From: a virus
Virus record (IMG/VR): IMGVR_UViG_3300027896_002619
Span: 1 to 33,308 of that record
DNA length: 33,308 nucleotides
Direction: 5' to 3' (one strand)
The notes under the pieces were generated by a model that had not been told where the DNA came from, ran no database searches, and was given only the letters and a program-made list of their open reading frames with translations. Numbering within the stretch: position 1 is the first letter of the stretch; each line of letters opens with the position of its first letter. Below are positions 7,035 to 14,359 of this stretch, one piece after another. Both the position numbers and the translations under genes were made by a program.

Positions 7035-8021
7035 ATGCCGGACAACATTGAGGAATACAAGGACATTGAAATCGCCCCGGTGGAGGAAGTCAAACCTCCG
7101 GAGGGGTACACGGCGCAGGAATGGGGAGGTCTGACCGAGGCCGAGAAGGCCGTCGCCATGGACGAAATAGCCCATCCGGAGGGCGAAAAGCCACCGGAAA
7201 TGACTGATGATGCCCTGAAAGCGATAGCCGGGGAAGAAGACGAAGCCAAGAAGAAAGCCGACGAGGAAGCAGCGGCCAGCAAGGCGGACGCAGAAGCGGC
7301 AGACAAAGCGGAGGCCGAGAAGGCAACTCCACCTGAACCAGAGAAGCCCATGACCGACGAGGAACTCCTGGCCCATCGGTTCAATATCGAGTTGAAGATT
7401 GATCCTGATGAAACTGTTCCTATCCCAGATGACCTTCAGGAGAAACTCGATACCCTGGATGAGAAATTCGAGCAGGGAGATATTGACCAAAAGGAATACA
7501 ACAAACAGACCAGGGAGATCGACCGGCAGGCCACGGCTCGTTTCATGGCTCAAAAGGAAGGCGAGAAGGGGGATCTGCTTTGGAATAACGAGCAAGGCCT
7601 CTTCTTGAGATCGAGGACGGAATACCTGGGAGAAAAGCAGGCTGACGGGACATTCGATAAGACGGAAAAGTCCGACATGCTTTGGGGCGCCCTGGCCGGA
7701 GTAGTAAAGAACCTCCAAGCCAAAGACCCGAACCTGAAAGGTATGAGGCTTCTCATTGAGGCCGACAAGCGGGTTAAGGCGATGTTTGCACCCAAGGAGG
7801 CCGCCCTTCCAAAGAAAGAAGAACCCCCGGCCAAGAAAGACGAAAAGCCACCAGCTAAGATGCCTGATGATTTCGTAACCCTGGGCGACATAGCGACCGC
7901 TGGCAAGAACACGACCGATGGAACCTTTGATCAGCTTGATAAGCTGAGCGGCAAGAGAACCGAGGAGTACATGAAAAAGCATCCGGAGTTAGTTGACCGG
8001 TATATCGACGACTTAAGGTAG
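7035..8021 (+). CDS. Capsid scaffolding protein
   Basis: This is an internal scaffold for head assembly. The protein is 328 residues, strongly acidic and rich in Ala, Glu, Lys and Pro, with no globular core visible. A long helical Ala/Glu/Lys segment spans about residues 65-100, and a second predicted helical stretch runs through QEKLDTLDEKFEQGDI. A proline/lysine linker (residues 255-280) precedes a short basic-acidic C-terminal helix that could bind the capsid protein. Its position one small gene upstream of the major capsid protein is the classical scaffold position. The Shine-Dalgarno is GGGAGG, 9-14 bases before the ATG. No protease motif is seen, so maturation by cleavage would need another gene. 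Confidence 0.75.
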   Translation: MPDNIEEYKDIEIAPVEEVKPPEGYTAQEWGGLTEAEKAVAMDEIAHPEGEKPPEMTDDALKAIAGEEDEAKKKADEEAAASKADAEAADKAEAEKATPPEPEKPMTDEELLAHRFNIELKIDPDETVPIPDDLQEKLDTLDEKFEQGDIDQKEYNKQTREIDRQATARFMAQKEGEKGDLLWNNEQGLFLRSRTEYLGEKQADGTFDKTEKSDMLWGALAGVVKNLQAKDPNLKGMRLLIEADKRVKAMFAPKEAALPKKEEPPAKKDEKPPAKMPDDFVTLGDIATAGKNTTDGTFDQLDKLSGKRTEEYMKKHPELVDRYIDDLR

Positions 8022-8025
8022 TCAA

Positions 8026-8247
8026 ATGTCACTCATAAAAGAAATAAGGGCCGGGGATCGGTTGCTGTTTGATTGTGAGAATATGGCCCCAGAAGGAAGT
8101 AAGGTTATTAACATGAAGCTGACCGAGACGATTGGACGAAAGGCTGTTTTAGATATTACTGCTGACCGATCTATCCCGATCAAACATTTTAGAAACAACC
8201 AAGAGAGAGTTAAGGGAAGTGGATCCCAACTCAAAAAATTCAAATAG
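8026..8247 (+). CDS. Small beta-rich protein between scaffold and capsid genes, faint CsrA-like pattern
   Basis: This 73-residue protein is of uncertain function. The middle (about residues 22-62) reads as alternating strands: GSKVINMKLTETIG, AVLDITADRSIPIKHFRN and NQERVK. The spacing of hydrophobic residues, the turn after the third strand and the final helix-like NQERV resemble the CsrA/RsmA RNA-binding fold, in which V-x-I-G-I-x-A-P-x-x-x-V-x-R-x-E-I is the core. The key CsrA residues (N-terminal L4, R6 and the C-terminal R44) are not clearly conserved, so this is only a hint. It could equally be a small virion protein. It sits 4 bases after the scaffold stop and is surely co-expressed with it. 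Confidence 0.6.
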   Translation: MSLIKEIRAGDRLLFDCENMAPEGSKVINMKLTETIGRKAVLDITADRSIPIKHFRNNQERVKGSGSQLKKFK

Positions 8248-8274
8248 GCCAGGACGGCCAAAAGGAGGCACATT

Positions 8275-9387
8275 ATGGCTCAGACCATAGTTGGATCGAA
8301 CGATGCCAAGGCCGTCAAGCGGTTTTCCGTTGGCCTGGCAGTTGACACAGCCCGTAAAGGGCATTGGACCCGTAAGTGGATGGGAGAGGGCGATAAAGCG
8401 ACCAGACCAATTTGGAAGTTCAACGACCTCGAACAGCTTAAGGGCGAGCAGTTAACCTTTGACATCAATATGCAGCTCAATGGAGCGCCGATTGAAGGCG
8501 ACGACGAAGCCAGGGGTAAGGGCGAAAAGCTCGTATTCTATACCGGCAACGTCTATCTGGATCAAATGAGGAAGCCGGTAAGCCGCGGGGGTCGTATGAC
8601 CCAGAAGCGGACCGTGCACGACCTCCGGAAACTCGCAAGGGCGAGAAGTTCCGATTGGTGGGGCCGGGCGTTTGACCAGATCATTTTCGCCTATCTCTCC
8701 GGATCCCGAGGGGTCAATACCGATTGGGTGTTGTCTTCAACCTGGAGCAGCCGGGCCAACAACAGCCTGGTTGCCCCGGATTCAAGTCATATCGTCTATG
8801 GTGGCGTGGCCACCGCAAAGACCGATATGACCACAACGGACACCATGAGCACCCTTCCCATCGACAAGGCGGTTGCTTACGCCAAGATGATGGGCGGTGG
8901 AGGCCCGGTCTATTCAGAAGTCCCCCAGATTCAACCCATCGACTTGGACGGCGAGGAAGTTTTCTTGTGCGTTATGAGCCCCTATCAGGCTTTTAACCTC
9001 CGCCGGAACACGACCTCAATGGATTGGGCGGACATTCAGAAAGCCATGGCCATGAGCTCAGGTAAGGACAACGAGTTTATGAAAGGCGGCCTGGGGATGT
9101 GGAATCGAGTAGTTTTACAAGAACATTCCAACGTGGTCACCTTCTCGGACTATGGCGCTTCTACTAACGTAGCAGCGGCCCGAGCCCTGTTCTGTGGTAT
9201 TCAGGGCGGGGTTATCATCCAGGGTCAACCCGGCGCCGAGATGTCCTTCACCTGGGTAGAGGAAGAATATGATGGCGGGAACCAGCTCGACATCTATACC
9301 TCGACCATCTGGGGCTTTGTGAAAACGACCTTTAACGGCTACGACTTTGGCATAATGGCGATTGATACCGCCGCCACCAGGCCGTAA
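8275..9387 (+). CDS. Major capsid protein, N4 gp56 family (DUF4043)
   Basis: This is the main shell protein of the head. The N-terminus (AQTIVGSNDAKAVKRFS) followed by RKGHWTRKWMGEG, the tract FDINMQLNGAPIEGDD, the loop LVFYTGNVYLDQMRKPV and the helix ARARSSDWWGRAFDQIIF together form the pattern of the N4 gp56/DUF4043 capsid family (HK97-like fold). At 370 residues it has the normal family length. A strong AAAGGAGG precedes the ATG. The scaffold lies upstream and a probable decoration protein downstream, and the block ends at an intrinsic terminator, as expected for the most highly expressed virion genes. This call is the firmest anchor for reading the window as a phage. Confidence 0.9.
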   Translation: MAQTIVGSNDAKAVKRFSVGLAVDTARKGHWTRKWMGEGDKATRPIWKFNDLEQLKGEQLTFDINMQLNGAPIEGDDEARGKGEKLVFYTGNVYLDQMRKPVSRGGRMTQKRTVHDLRKLARARSSDWWGRAFDQIIFAYLSGSRGVNTDWVLSSTWSSRANNSLVAPDSSHIVYGGVATAKTDMTTTDTMSTLPIDKAVAYAKMMGGGGPVYSEVPQIQPIDLDGEEVFLCVMSPYQAFNLRRNTTSMDWADIQKAMAMSSGKDNEFMKGGLGMWNRVVLQEHSNVVTFSDYGASTNVAAARALFCGIQGGVIIQGQPGAEMSFTWVEEEYDGGNQLDIYTSTIWGFVKTTFNGYDFGIMAIDTAATRP

Positions 9388-9415
9388 GCGAAGATAAGAA
9401 AGGAGGTATAAAACC

Positions 9416-9988
9416 ATGACGAATACTCTTAGTGTTGCTGGGGACCTCTACACCAAGCCCCCATTGAACGCCCTGGGTGGTGCCCGTTTGTCCTGGCGGA
9501 AGATTGCCATAGCCACAACGGACTTGATCAGCACTCAACTCATCGCCCTGAACGTCCTGCCTGCCGGTCACCGGCTGGTGGAGGCTTTTCTGGAAGTTAC
9601 CGCTATGGACTCAGGATCAAACCTGACCATCTCCGTGGGTATCCTGAATACCTATTATGGTGAAGCGGCCGCCGGAGTTGTCGGGGTAAGATTGACCCAG
9701 CCCACATCGGCTGCTCAGGCTGCCGCTGCCTATTCGAGCGGCGGAGCGACAGACACCAACACCGATCCTCGACTGGTGTCGGGGCAAAACCTCATTACGT
9801 CCTCAACTCTTGGACGAACGGGAGCGCCTGGACGGATCAATCTCAACGGCGCCCTCAATCCATCCTATGCTATTGGGGTGGACAAAAACCTGGACCGTAT
9901 TGTTGCGGTTCAATTTCCCGTCGTTCCTTCGGGAGCGGTGGCCGGAACCCTGATTCTTGGTCTTTTGATCGACCGGGATCAGGAATAG
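9416..9988 (+). CDS. Probable head decoration or capsid-associated protein
   Basis: This 190-residue, low-charge, beta-rich protein directly follows the capsid gene behind a strong AGGAGGT. It is rich in Ala, Gly, Thr and Leu. Residues 40-70 read as paired strands (HRLVEAFLEVTAMDSGS), a long Ala/Gly/Ser loop lies near residues 100-120, and the C-terminus is strand-rich (IVAVQFPVVPSG...TLILGLLID). This composition and position match the small head proteins that often follow DUF4043 capsid genes in metagenomic podoviruses. I do not recognise a named family. The terminator right after it suggests that it is made at capsid-like levels. Confidence 0.6.
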   Translation: MTNTLSVAGDLYTKPPLNALGGARLSWRKIAIATTDLISTQLIALNVLPAGHRLVEAFLEVTAMDSGSNLTISVGILNTYYGEAAAGVVGVRLTQPTSAAQAAAAYSSGGATDTNTDPRLVSGQNLITSSTLGRTGAPGRINLNGALNPSYAIGVDKNLDRIVAVQFPVVPSGAVAGTLILGLLIDRDQE

Positions 9989-10006
9989 GAATGAATCTTT
10001 AAGGAT

Positions 10007-10037
10007 AGGGGCCGGACTAAGGCCCGGCCCCTTGTTT
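10007..10037 (+). terminator. Intrinsic terminator behind the capsid genes
   Basis: GGGGCCGG (10008-10015) pairs perfectly with CCGGCCCC (10024-10031) around an 8-base loop. A10007 and T10032 extend the stem by one pair, and the stem is followed by TTGTTT. It lies in the largest gap of the window and separates the head genes from the neck genes, so it probably lowers expression downstream. Confidence 0.85.
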
Positions 10038-10056
10038 AAAATCAGGAGGTAAGAGG

Positions 10057-10626
10057 ATGCAGATCGAATGTTTAGTAGTAAGGACAGGGCTAACTATTGT
10101 CGATATCAAGGAACGCCACCTTCAATTTATGCCTATTCCGGGATCGTTGAACGGAGAGGCAACCACTTCGGTTTGTGATGTGGCCGACGACGAAGACATC
10201 AAATATTTACTGAGCTTGAAAAACTTCCGACTCTATAACCAGGAAGAGGCTTACCGAGACCTACTTAAACGCAGGAAAGAACAAAAAGAAAAATCGGGAA
10301 GATTTACGGGCTTCTCAATAGAAAAGCTCGTTATCGGAGGCCTGGACCGTGGCTATGCACTGGTGGATTATCGGAAGCTGGCGCCTTTGTTTTATGGATC
10401 GGACGGACAATGGACGCAGGATTATCAAAAGGCCATGCCCTTTAAAGATCAATCCTCAGCTTCGGACCAGTTGAGTCATTCCATGCCCGGCAAGTCCGAG
10501 GAGGATCGGGGTAAGTATCCCTGTAAGATCAAGGAGTGCGGGCGCAAATTTGAAACGGCCATTGAATTGGCCGAACACATAAAGGCCAAGCACAAAGAAA
10601 AAGGCGAGAAAGAAAGCAAACAATAA
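10057..10626 (+). CDS. Virion-region protein with a C-terminal C2H2 zinc finger
   Basis: This is a 189-residue protein of unknown function. The last 35 residues hold a textbook C2H2 finger: C156-x4-C161-x12-H174-x4-H179, with the usual hydrophobic core (F165 and L171) and a basic tail (KEKGEKESK). Such fingers bind DNA, RNA or protein. The first 130 residues begin with short strands (QIECLVVRTGLTIVDI), pass through a basic helix (residues 60-85) and end in a region with GYALVDYRKLAPLFYG; I cannot assign them. The gene lies between the capsid and adaptor genes. Its stop and the next start share a base (TAATG). It may link head, DNA and neck, or be a regulator; neither is shown. Confidence 0.7.
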   Translation: MQIECLVVRTGLTIVDIKERHLQFMPIPGSLNGEATTSVCDVADDEDIKYLLSLKNFRLYNQEEAYRDLLKRRKEQKEKSGRFTGFSIEKLVIGGLDRGYALVDYRKLAPLFYGSDGQWTQDYQKAMPFKDQSSASDQLSHSMPGKSEEDRGKYPCKIKECGRKFETAIELAEHIKAKHKEKGEKESKQ

Positions 10627-11618
10627 TGTCCTACACCATCGGTAATCTCATTACTGACGTTCTCCCTCGGGTGGCTGGGTCCAATAGACAGGACCAGCCG
10701 ACAGGGATAAGTATTTTCGGGGCGGCCACTTCGGTTCAGTCCTTGATCGCCAAGAACATGGTCGATCGGCACTCCGACCTCTTGGCTAAGGGAAACCTGA
10801 ATGTTGCCATTCCGGCGGCCGGTTATTATGGAACCTTACCGGACGACTTTATATCCTGTGCCGAAAAGCCAAGATCGGAAGAGATTTATAGTGGATGGAT
10901 GATAGGGGCCGTGGTTTCCTATGACAGCGATACGGGGTCCATGGTTATCAATATAACCGGGCAAAGCGGTAATTTCAACGATAGCGACTGGCAGATTTCA
11001 ACCCTCACTCTTCCCGGGAAACCTTCTTATCTTTTGGGAACATCAGATACTCCACAGAATTCTAACCCTGGACTTAAAACCTTTATAACTCAACCGGGTT
11101 TAAGTTTTGATGCCGATGCCTATTTTATCGATCAGGGTTCACAGGTGATCATAACGTCAGGCGTTTCACTACCAGAGGGCCAGCAAAGAATTCACCGAAG
11201 ATTTCAGCCAAGCTATCTCTTAGACGACCCCGAAGAAGGCCACGAAGACGGATGGTGGATGTCCTACGGATCAATATCTTTCTATGAACCTGGAATCTGG
11301 GCGATTCATCCGCGATATTACAAGATCATCGATTCGACCATTTATGTCCGTCCGAAACCCATAGCCGGGGTAAATATCACCGGTAAGTATTTTCAACTTC
11401 CCATCGCCTTCACGCAAGCGACAGATGTTATACCTTGGAATGGAAAGTTTGACGAGCTTTTTCGGGAGGGTGTTGTCTTAATTCTTACGAAAGGTTTGCC
11501 GACTCCGATGGCCGATCCTGCTTTTGCGGTTTTATTTAATCAGGAATTCAGTACGGTCATTAATTCTCGGGGCCGGATATTACCGGCGAACAGAACAAGA
11601 ACCAGTCAATTTATGTAA
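10626..11618 (+). CDS. Probable neck/head-tail adaptor-like protein
   Basis: This 330-residue protein begins with a helix (YTIGNLITDVLPRVAG), followed by a strand-rich body containing YYGTLPDDFISCAEK. The C-terminal part, YYKIIDSTIYVRPKP...VNITGKYFQLP, leads to a helical end (FDELFREGVVLILTKGL). The order helix, LPxDF, strand pairs with P-x-P and terminal helices resembles head-tail adaptor proteins of podoviruses, including the following gene. A stretch of about 130 residues between LPDDF and the C-terminal part (GWMIGAVVSYDSDTG to SLPEGQQRI) looks like an inserted beta domain. The next gene is a better-defined adaptor, so this one could be a second ring protein or a neck accessory protein. 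Confidence 0.55.
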   Translation: MSYTIGNLITDVLPRVAGSNRQDQPTGISIFGAATSVQSLIAKNMVDRHSDLLAKGNLNVAIPAAGYYGTLPDDFISCAEKPRSEEIYSGWMIGAVVSYDSDTGSMVINITGQSGNFNDSDWQISTLTLPGKPSYLLGTSDTPQNSNPGLKTFITQPGLSFDADAYFIDQGSQVIITSGVSLPEGQQRIHRRFQPSYLLDDPEEGHEDGWWMSYGSISFYEPGIWAIHPRYYKIIDSTIYVRPKPIAGVNITGKYFQLPIAFTQATDVIPWNGKFDELFREGVVLILTKGLPTPMADPAFAVLFNQEFSTVINSRGRILPANRTRTSQFM

Positions 11619-11631
11619 GGGAGGTTATGCG

Positions 11632-12426
11632 ATGCCGATTTTAGATGGTGGGGATCCCTGGGGCCTTCCTGCGGGAGAGATAGGCGTTCTCGATGGCGGT
11701 TCACCTACCGGATTACCGACTAGATTCAGGGATATTATTGACGGTGGCGGACCTACCGGCCTTCCTTATCGCAACGATACCGAGACGGTTCTTTACCTGG
11801 CCGCAAGGGAAATTCAAGACGTAACCGGACGAAGGTGGGACAAAATCGATGTCCTGCTCCCCTATATGAATGAGGGAATTCTTGAAATTATAAACCTAAA
11901 ACCGGATGCCTTTGTTGTTACCCACGACATCGCCCTTAATGAAGGACCTGTTCAGAAGTTTCCAGACGAGATGATTCAGTTTATTGATTTCGTCTGTAAT
12001 GTTTCTGATGCTGGAGTAATAGGCTTAGAGATAAGGGGAGTTATAAAAGAATTTTTAGATCAGATGGTCCCCGGCTGGATGGCTTCGACACCGGGCGATA
12101 CGGTCGTTTTTGGTGTTGTTGATCGCCGGGATCCTAAGAGTTTTTACATCTATCCCCCACAGCCAGCGGAGACGACCAGATTAATCAGGGCTAAAATAAC
12201 TAAGCAACCCGACCAGATCGAAACCGTGCAGCACGAACTTATTGACCTCCCCATGGACCCCTCTTATCAGCCGGCTTTAGTTGATTACATCACTTATCGG
12301 GTGCTTTCAGAAGAGACAACCGTTCCCGGTGCCGTAGCCAAAGGAACGACATTCTATAATAAATTCCTTCAAGACTTAGGCCTTAAATCTCAAACCGACA
12401 AACAAATTCAGTCAGAGGGTGCTTAA
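11632..12426 (+). CDS. Phage adaptor protein, DUF6682/SU10-adaptor type
   Basis: This is a ring protein that joins portal and tail. After an unusual N-terminal repeat region (residues 3-45) the protein reads VLYLAAREIQDVTGRRWDKI, then LLPYMNEGILEIINLKPDAF. Further on come FPDEMIQFIDFVCNVSDAG, FLDQMVPGWMASTPGDTVVF and the strand pair DPKSFYIYPPQP, ending in paired strands and helices. This order matches the DUF6682 adaptor family closely. I place the start at the ATG at 11632, behind AAGGGAGG. The frame is open upstream, but those codons lie inside the previous gene. The length is 264 residues. It stops directly before a GTG start (TAAGTG). Confidence 0.8.
   Translation: MPILDGGDPWGLPAGEIGVLDGGSPTGLPTRFRDIIDGGGPTGLPYRNDTETVLYLAAREIQDVTGRRWDKIDVLLPYMNEGILEIINLKPDAFVVTHDIALNEGPVQKFPDEMIQFIDFVCNVSDAGVIGLEIRGVIKEFLDQMVPGWMASTPGDTVVFGVVDRRDPKSFYIYPPQPAETTRLIRAKITKQPDQIETVQHELIDLPMDPSYQPALVDYITYRVLSEETTVPGAVAKGTTFYNKFLQDLGLKSQTDKQIQSEGA
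11641..11766 (+). repeat. Three 48-base in-frame repeats coding for (I/L)DGG-x-P-x-GLP
   Basis: The N-terminus of the adaptor encodes three units beginning at D5, D21 and D37, exactly 16 residues apart: LDGGDPWGLP, LDGGSPTGLP and IDGGGPTGLP. The codons of equivalent residues differ (GATGGTGGG, GATGGCGGT, GACGGTGGC), so the repeat is kept at the protein level rather than being a recent DNA duplication. Confidence 0.8.
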
Positions 12427-14058
12427 GTGAGTAAATTGTCCATAGAACAATTCGGTGGTCTTGCACCAAAAATTCTTGACCCTGCCCTGCTTCCTCCTAA
12501 TAAAAGTCAGGTGGCGCAGAACTGCCGGTTTGATAAAGGCGGGATCACCCCGCTCACAAAAGACACCTTTGTTTATAAACCGACAATACCGGCTGGGCCG
12601 ATCCTTTCCATCTATCCCTATAAATATAAGGGAACGACCTACTTCTTTGCTTTTGTAAATGACGTTGATGTTGCCCTGGGACCGATAGCCAACGACCAAT
12701 ATAATCGGGCTTATTATACTGAAGGTGGAGTTTTAAAGGTAACCGACAACGCCCTTTTTAATGCTGGCGGAACCGCTTACCCCATGTCCTATAAATTACC
12801 TTCTCCCCCGGCCCCCACGAATGCCATGACGGTTACGGCGACCCCTTCGGGGACCGATCCGACCCTGCAAGAGTCAAGGTTTTACGTCTATACCTATGTC
12901 AATAGTTATGGGTCTGAAAGTCCTCCCTCTCCAATATCAAACGAGATTGTTGTTTGGGATGGTAACGAGGTTGATTGTGCGGGCATGGACACCGGACCAT
13001 CAGACCCTCTTTACGATATTACTAAAAAAAGAATTTACCGTGTTAACCAGGGGGCAGGGGCTTCGGCTTATTATCAGTTTGTGGCCGAAATAGATGTGGC
13101 CGACGCCACCTTTGCCGACAGCGTTTATGATGCTTCGTTGGGCGAACCCCTTCCCTCTGCCGAATGGGATGGAGCTCCGGCCGGCATGACCGGTCTTATC
13201 GCCCTTCCCAACGCCACCTTAGCGGGCTTCGTAGGCAATTTGGTTTGCTTCTCGGTCCCTCAATATCCCCATGCTTGGCCAGCGGGTTGGCAAAAGCCTA
13301 TTGAATGGCCCATTGTAGGCCTTGGATCATTCGGGATTACTCTTGCGGTTCTCACTGAAGGACAGCCATACGCCATGATCTTTACCGACCCGGCCAACGC
13401 AGTACCCGAACAGGTTCACATGGGAATGTCTTGTAGATCAAAAAGGGGAATTGTTCTTACTGGTAATGTGGTGGTGTATCCTGCCCCGGCTGGTTTGGGC
13501 GCCTTAAGCCAAAATGGACCGGACCTGATTACCAAAGACGTCATTGATAAAGATAAATGGCTGGAACTTTATCACCCGGCCACCATAAACGCCTATTACT
13601 GGCAGGCCAAATATGTGGGGTTCTATACCAAGCCCGACATGACCAAGGCCGGGTTTATGTTTGATCTAAAGACCCAGGACCTTGTGGACCTGGATTTCTC
13701 GGCAACGGCTGGTTATCACGATCCTTCTACCGGGAATCTTTACCTTCAAATAGGCGACGACATCGTTTCGTTTAATAGAGATACGGGTTTCCGTAAGCAA
13801 AAATATACCGGGAAGAGATTGGAATTTCTTCCGGCGGTTTTCGGAGTGGTCAAGGTAATGGCTAAGAAGTACCCCGTAACGGTTGATATAACTTATCCGG
13901 ACATTCCCCAAACCGATTCTGTTCCGATACCATCAAGAGATGCGGTAAGGTTGGTTGATGTTGGATTGGTTGAGCAAGTCGAGGTTTCATTGGACAATAC
14001 CGAAACGGAGGTCAGCGCCATATTCCTGGCGACGACCCCAGAGGAATTACCTTTATGA
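12427..14058 (+). CDS. Tail nozzle/tubular protein B-like structural protein
   Basis: This is a 543-residue, beta-rich protein. The N-terminus (SIEQFGGLAPKILDP...KSQVAQNCRFDKGGI) is the usual opening of podovirus nozzle-type proteins (T7 gp12, P22 gp10 and relatives). It is followed by a fibronectin-like module (about residues 120-215: TPSGTDPTLQESRFYVYTYV, SPPSPISNEIVV, KKRIYRVNQG). Repeated propeller-like strands then fill residues 240-480. The start is a GTG immediately after the adaptor stop, and the end overlaps the next gene by ATGA. Position after the adaptor is the expected nozzle position. Homology is judged from pattern and context only. Confidence 0.7.
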   Translation: MSKLSIEQFGGLAPKILDPALLPPNKSQVAQNCRFDKGGITPLTKDTFVYKPTIPAGPILSIYPYKYKGTTYFFAFVNDVDVALGPIANDQYNRAYYTEGGVLKVTDNALFNAGGTAYPMSYKLPSPPAPTNAMTVTATPSGTDPTLQESRFYVYTYVNSYGSESPPSPISNEIVVWDGNEVDCAGMDTGPSDPLYDITKKRIYRVNQGAGASAYYQFVAEIDVADATFADSVYDASLGEPLPSAEWDGAPAGMTGLIALPNATLAGFVGNLVCFSVPQYPHAWPAGWQKPIEWPIVGLGSFGITLAVLTEGQPYAMIFTDPANAVPEQVHMGMSCRSKRGIVLTGNVVVYPAPAGLGALSQNGPDLITKDVIDKDKWLELYHPATINAYYWQAKYVGFYTKPDMTKAGFMFDLKTQDLVDLDFSATAGYHDPSTGNLYLQIGDDIVSFNRDTGFRKQKYTGKRLEFLPAVFGVVKVMAKKYPVTVDITYPDIPQTDSVPIPSRDAVRLVDVGLVEQVEVSLDNTETEVSAIFLATTPEELPL

Positions 14059-14348
14059 GTAATAAAATACCGGCCATCGGATCGATTAAAACTTTTCAGG
14101 ACGCTCAAAGGGCTCTGAATGGAATAAGGTCCTGGCTGGTCGAAAACCCGGCCTTAGCCCAACTGTCTTCGGTGCGGGGCCTTGTCTATGTGGACGAAAA
14201 CGGGAATATATCTTCAAAATCTCCCGGGGTGGATATTCAAGAGGTTGGCGGTCTTGATGTTACAACAAGCGGCAAGACCGTTGATTCAACAAAGTCTTAT
14301 AAAATAACCGTTAAAGGAACCACAATCAAACTGGCGGTTCTTTCTTAA
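14055..14348 (+). CDS. Small virion protein between nozzle and fibre genes
   Basis: This 97-residue protein is translationally coupled to the nozzle gene (ATGA). Residues 8-35 form a helix (IKTFQDAQRALNGIRSWLVE), and the rest is short strands ending in ITVKGTTIKLAVLS. It may attach fibres to the tail or act as a collar protein. I do not recognise a family. Confidence 0.55.
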   Translation: MSNKIPAIGSIKTFQDAQRALNGIRSWLVENPALAQLSSVRGLVYVDENGNISSKSPGVDIQEVGGLDVTTSGKTVDSTKSYKITVKGTTIKLAVLS

Positions 14349-14359
14349 GGAGGCATATC

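Noticed and set aside
8248-8274. Small hairpin GGCC-AGGAC-GGCC before the capsid ribosome binding site
   Set aside because: The four-pair stem has no U-tract and is too short to call a regulatory element.
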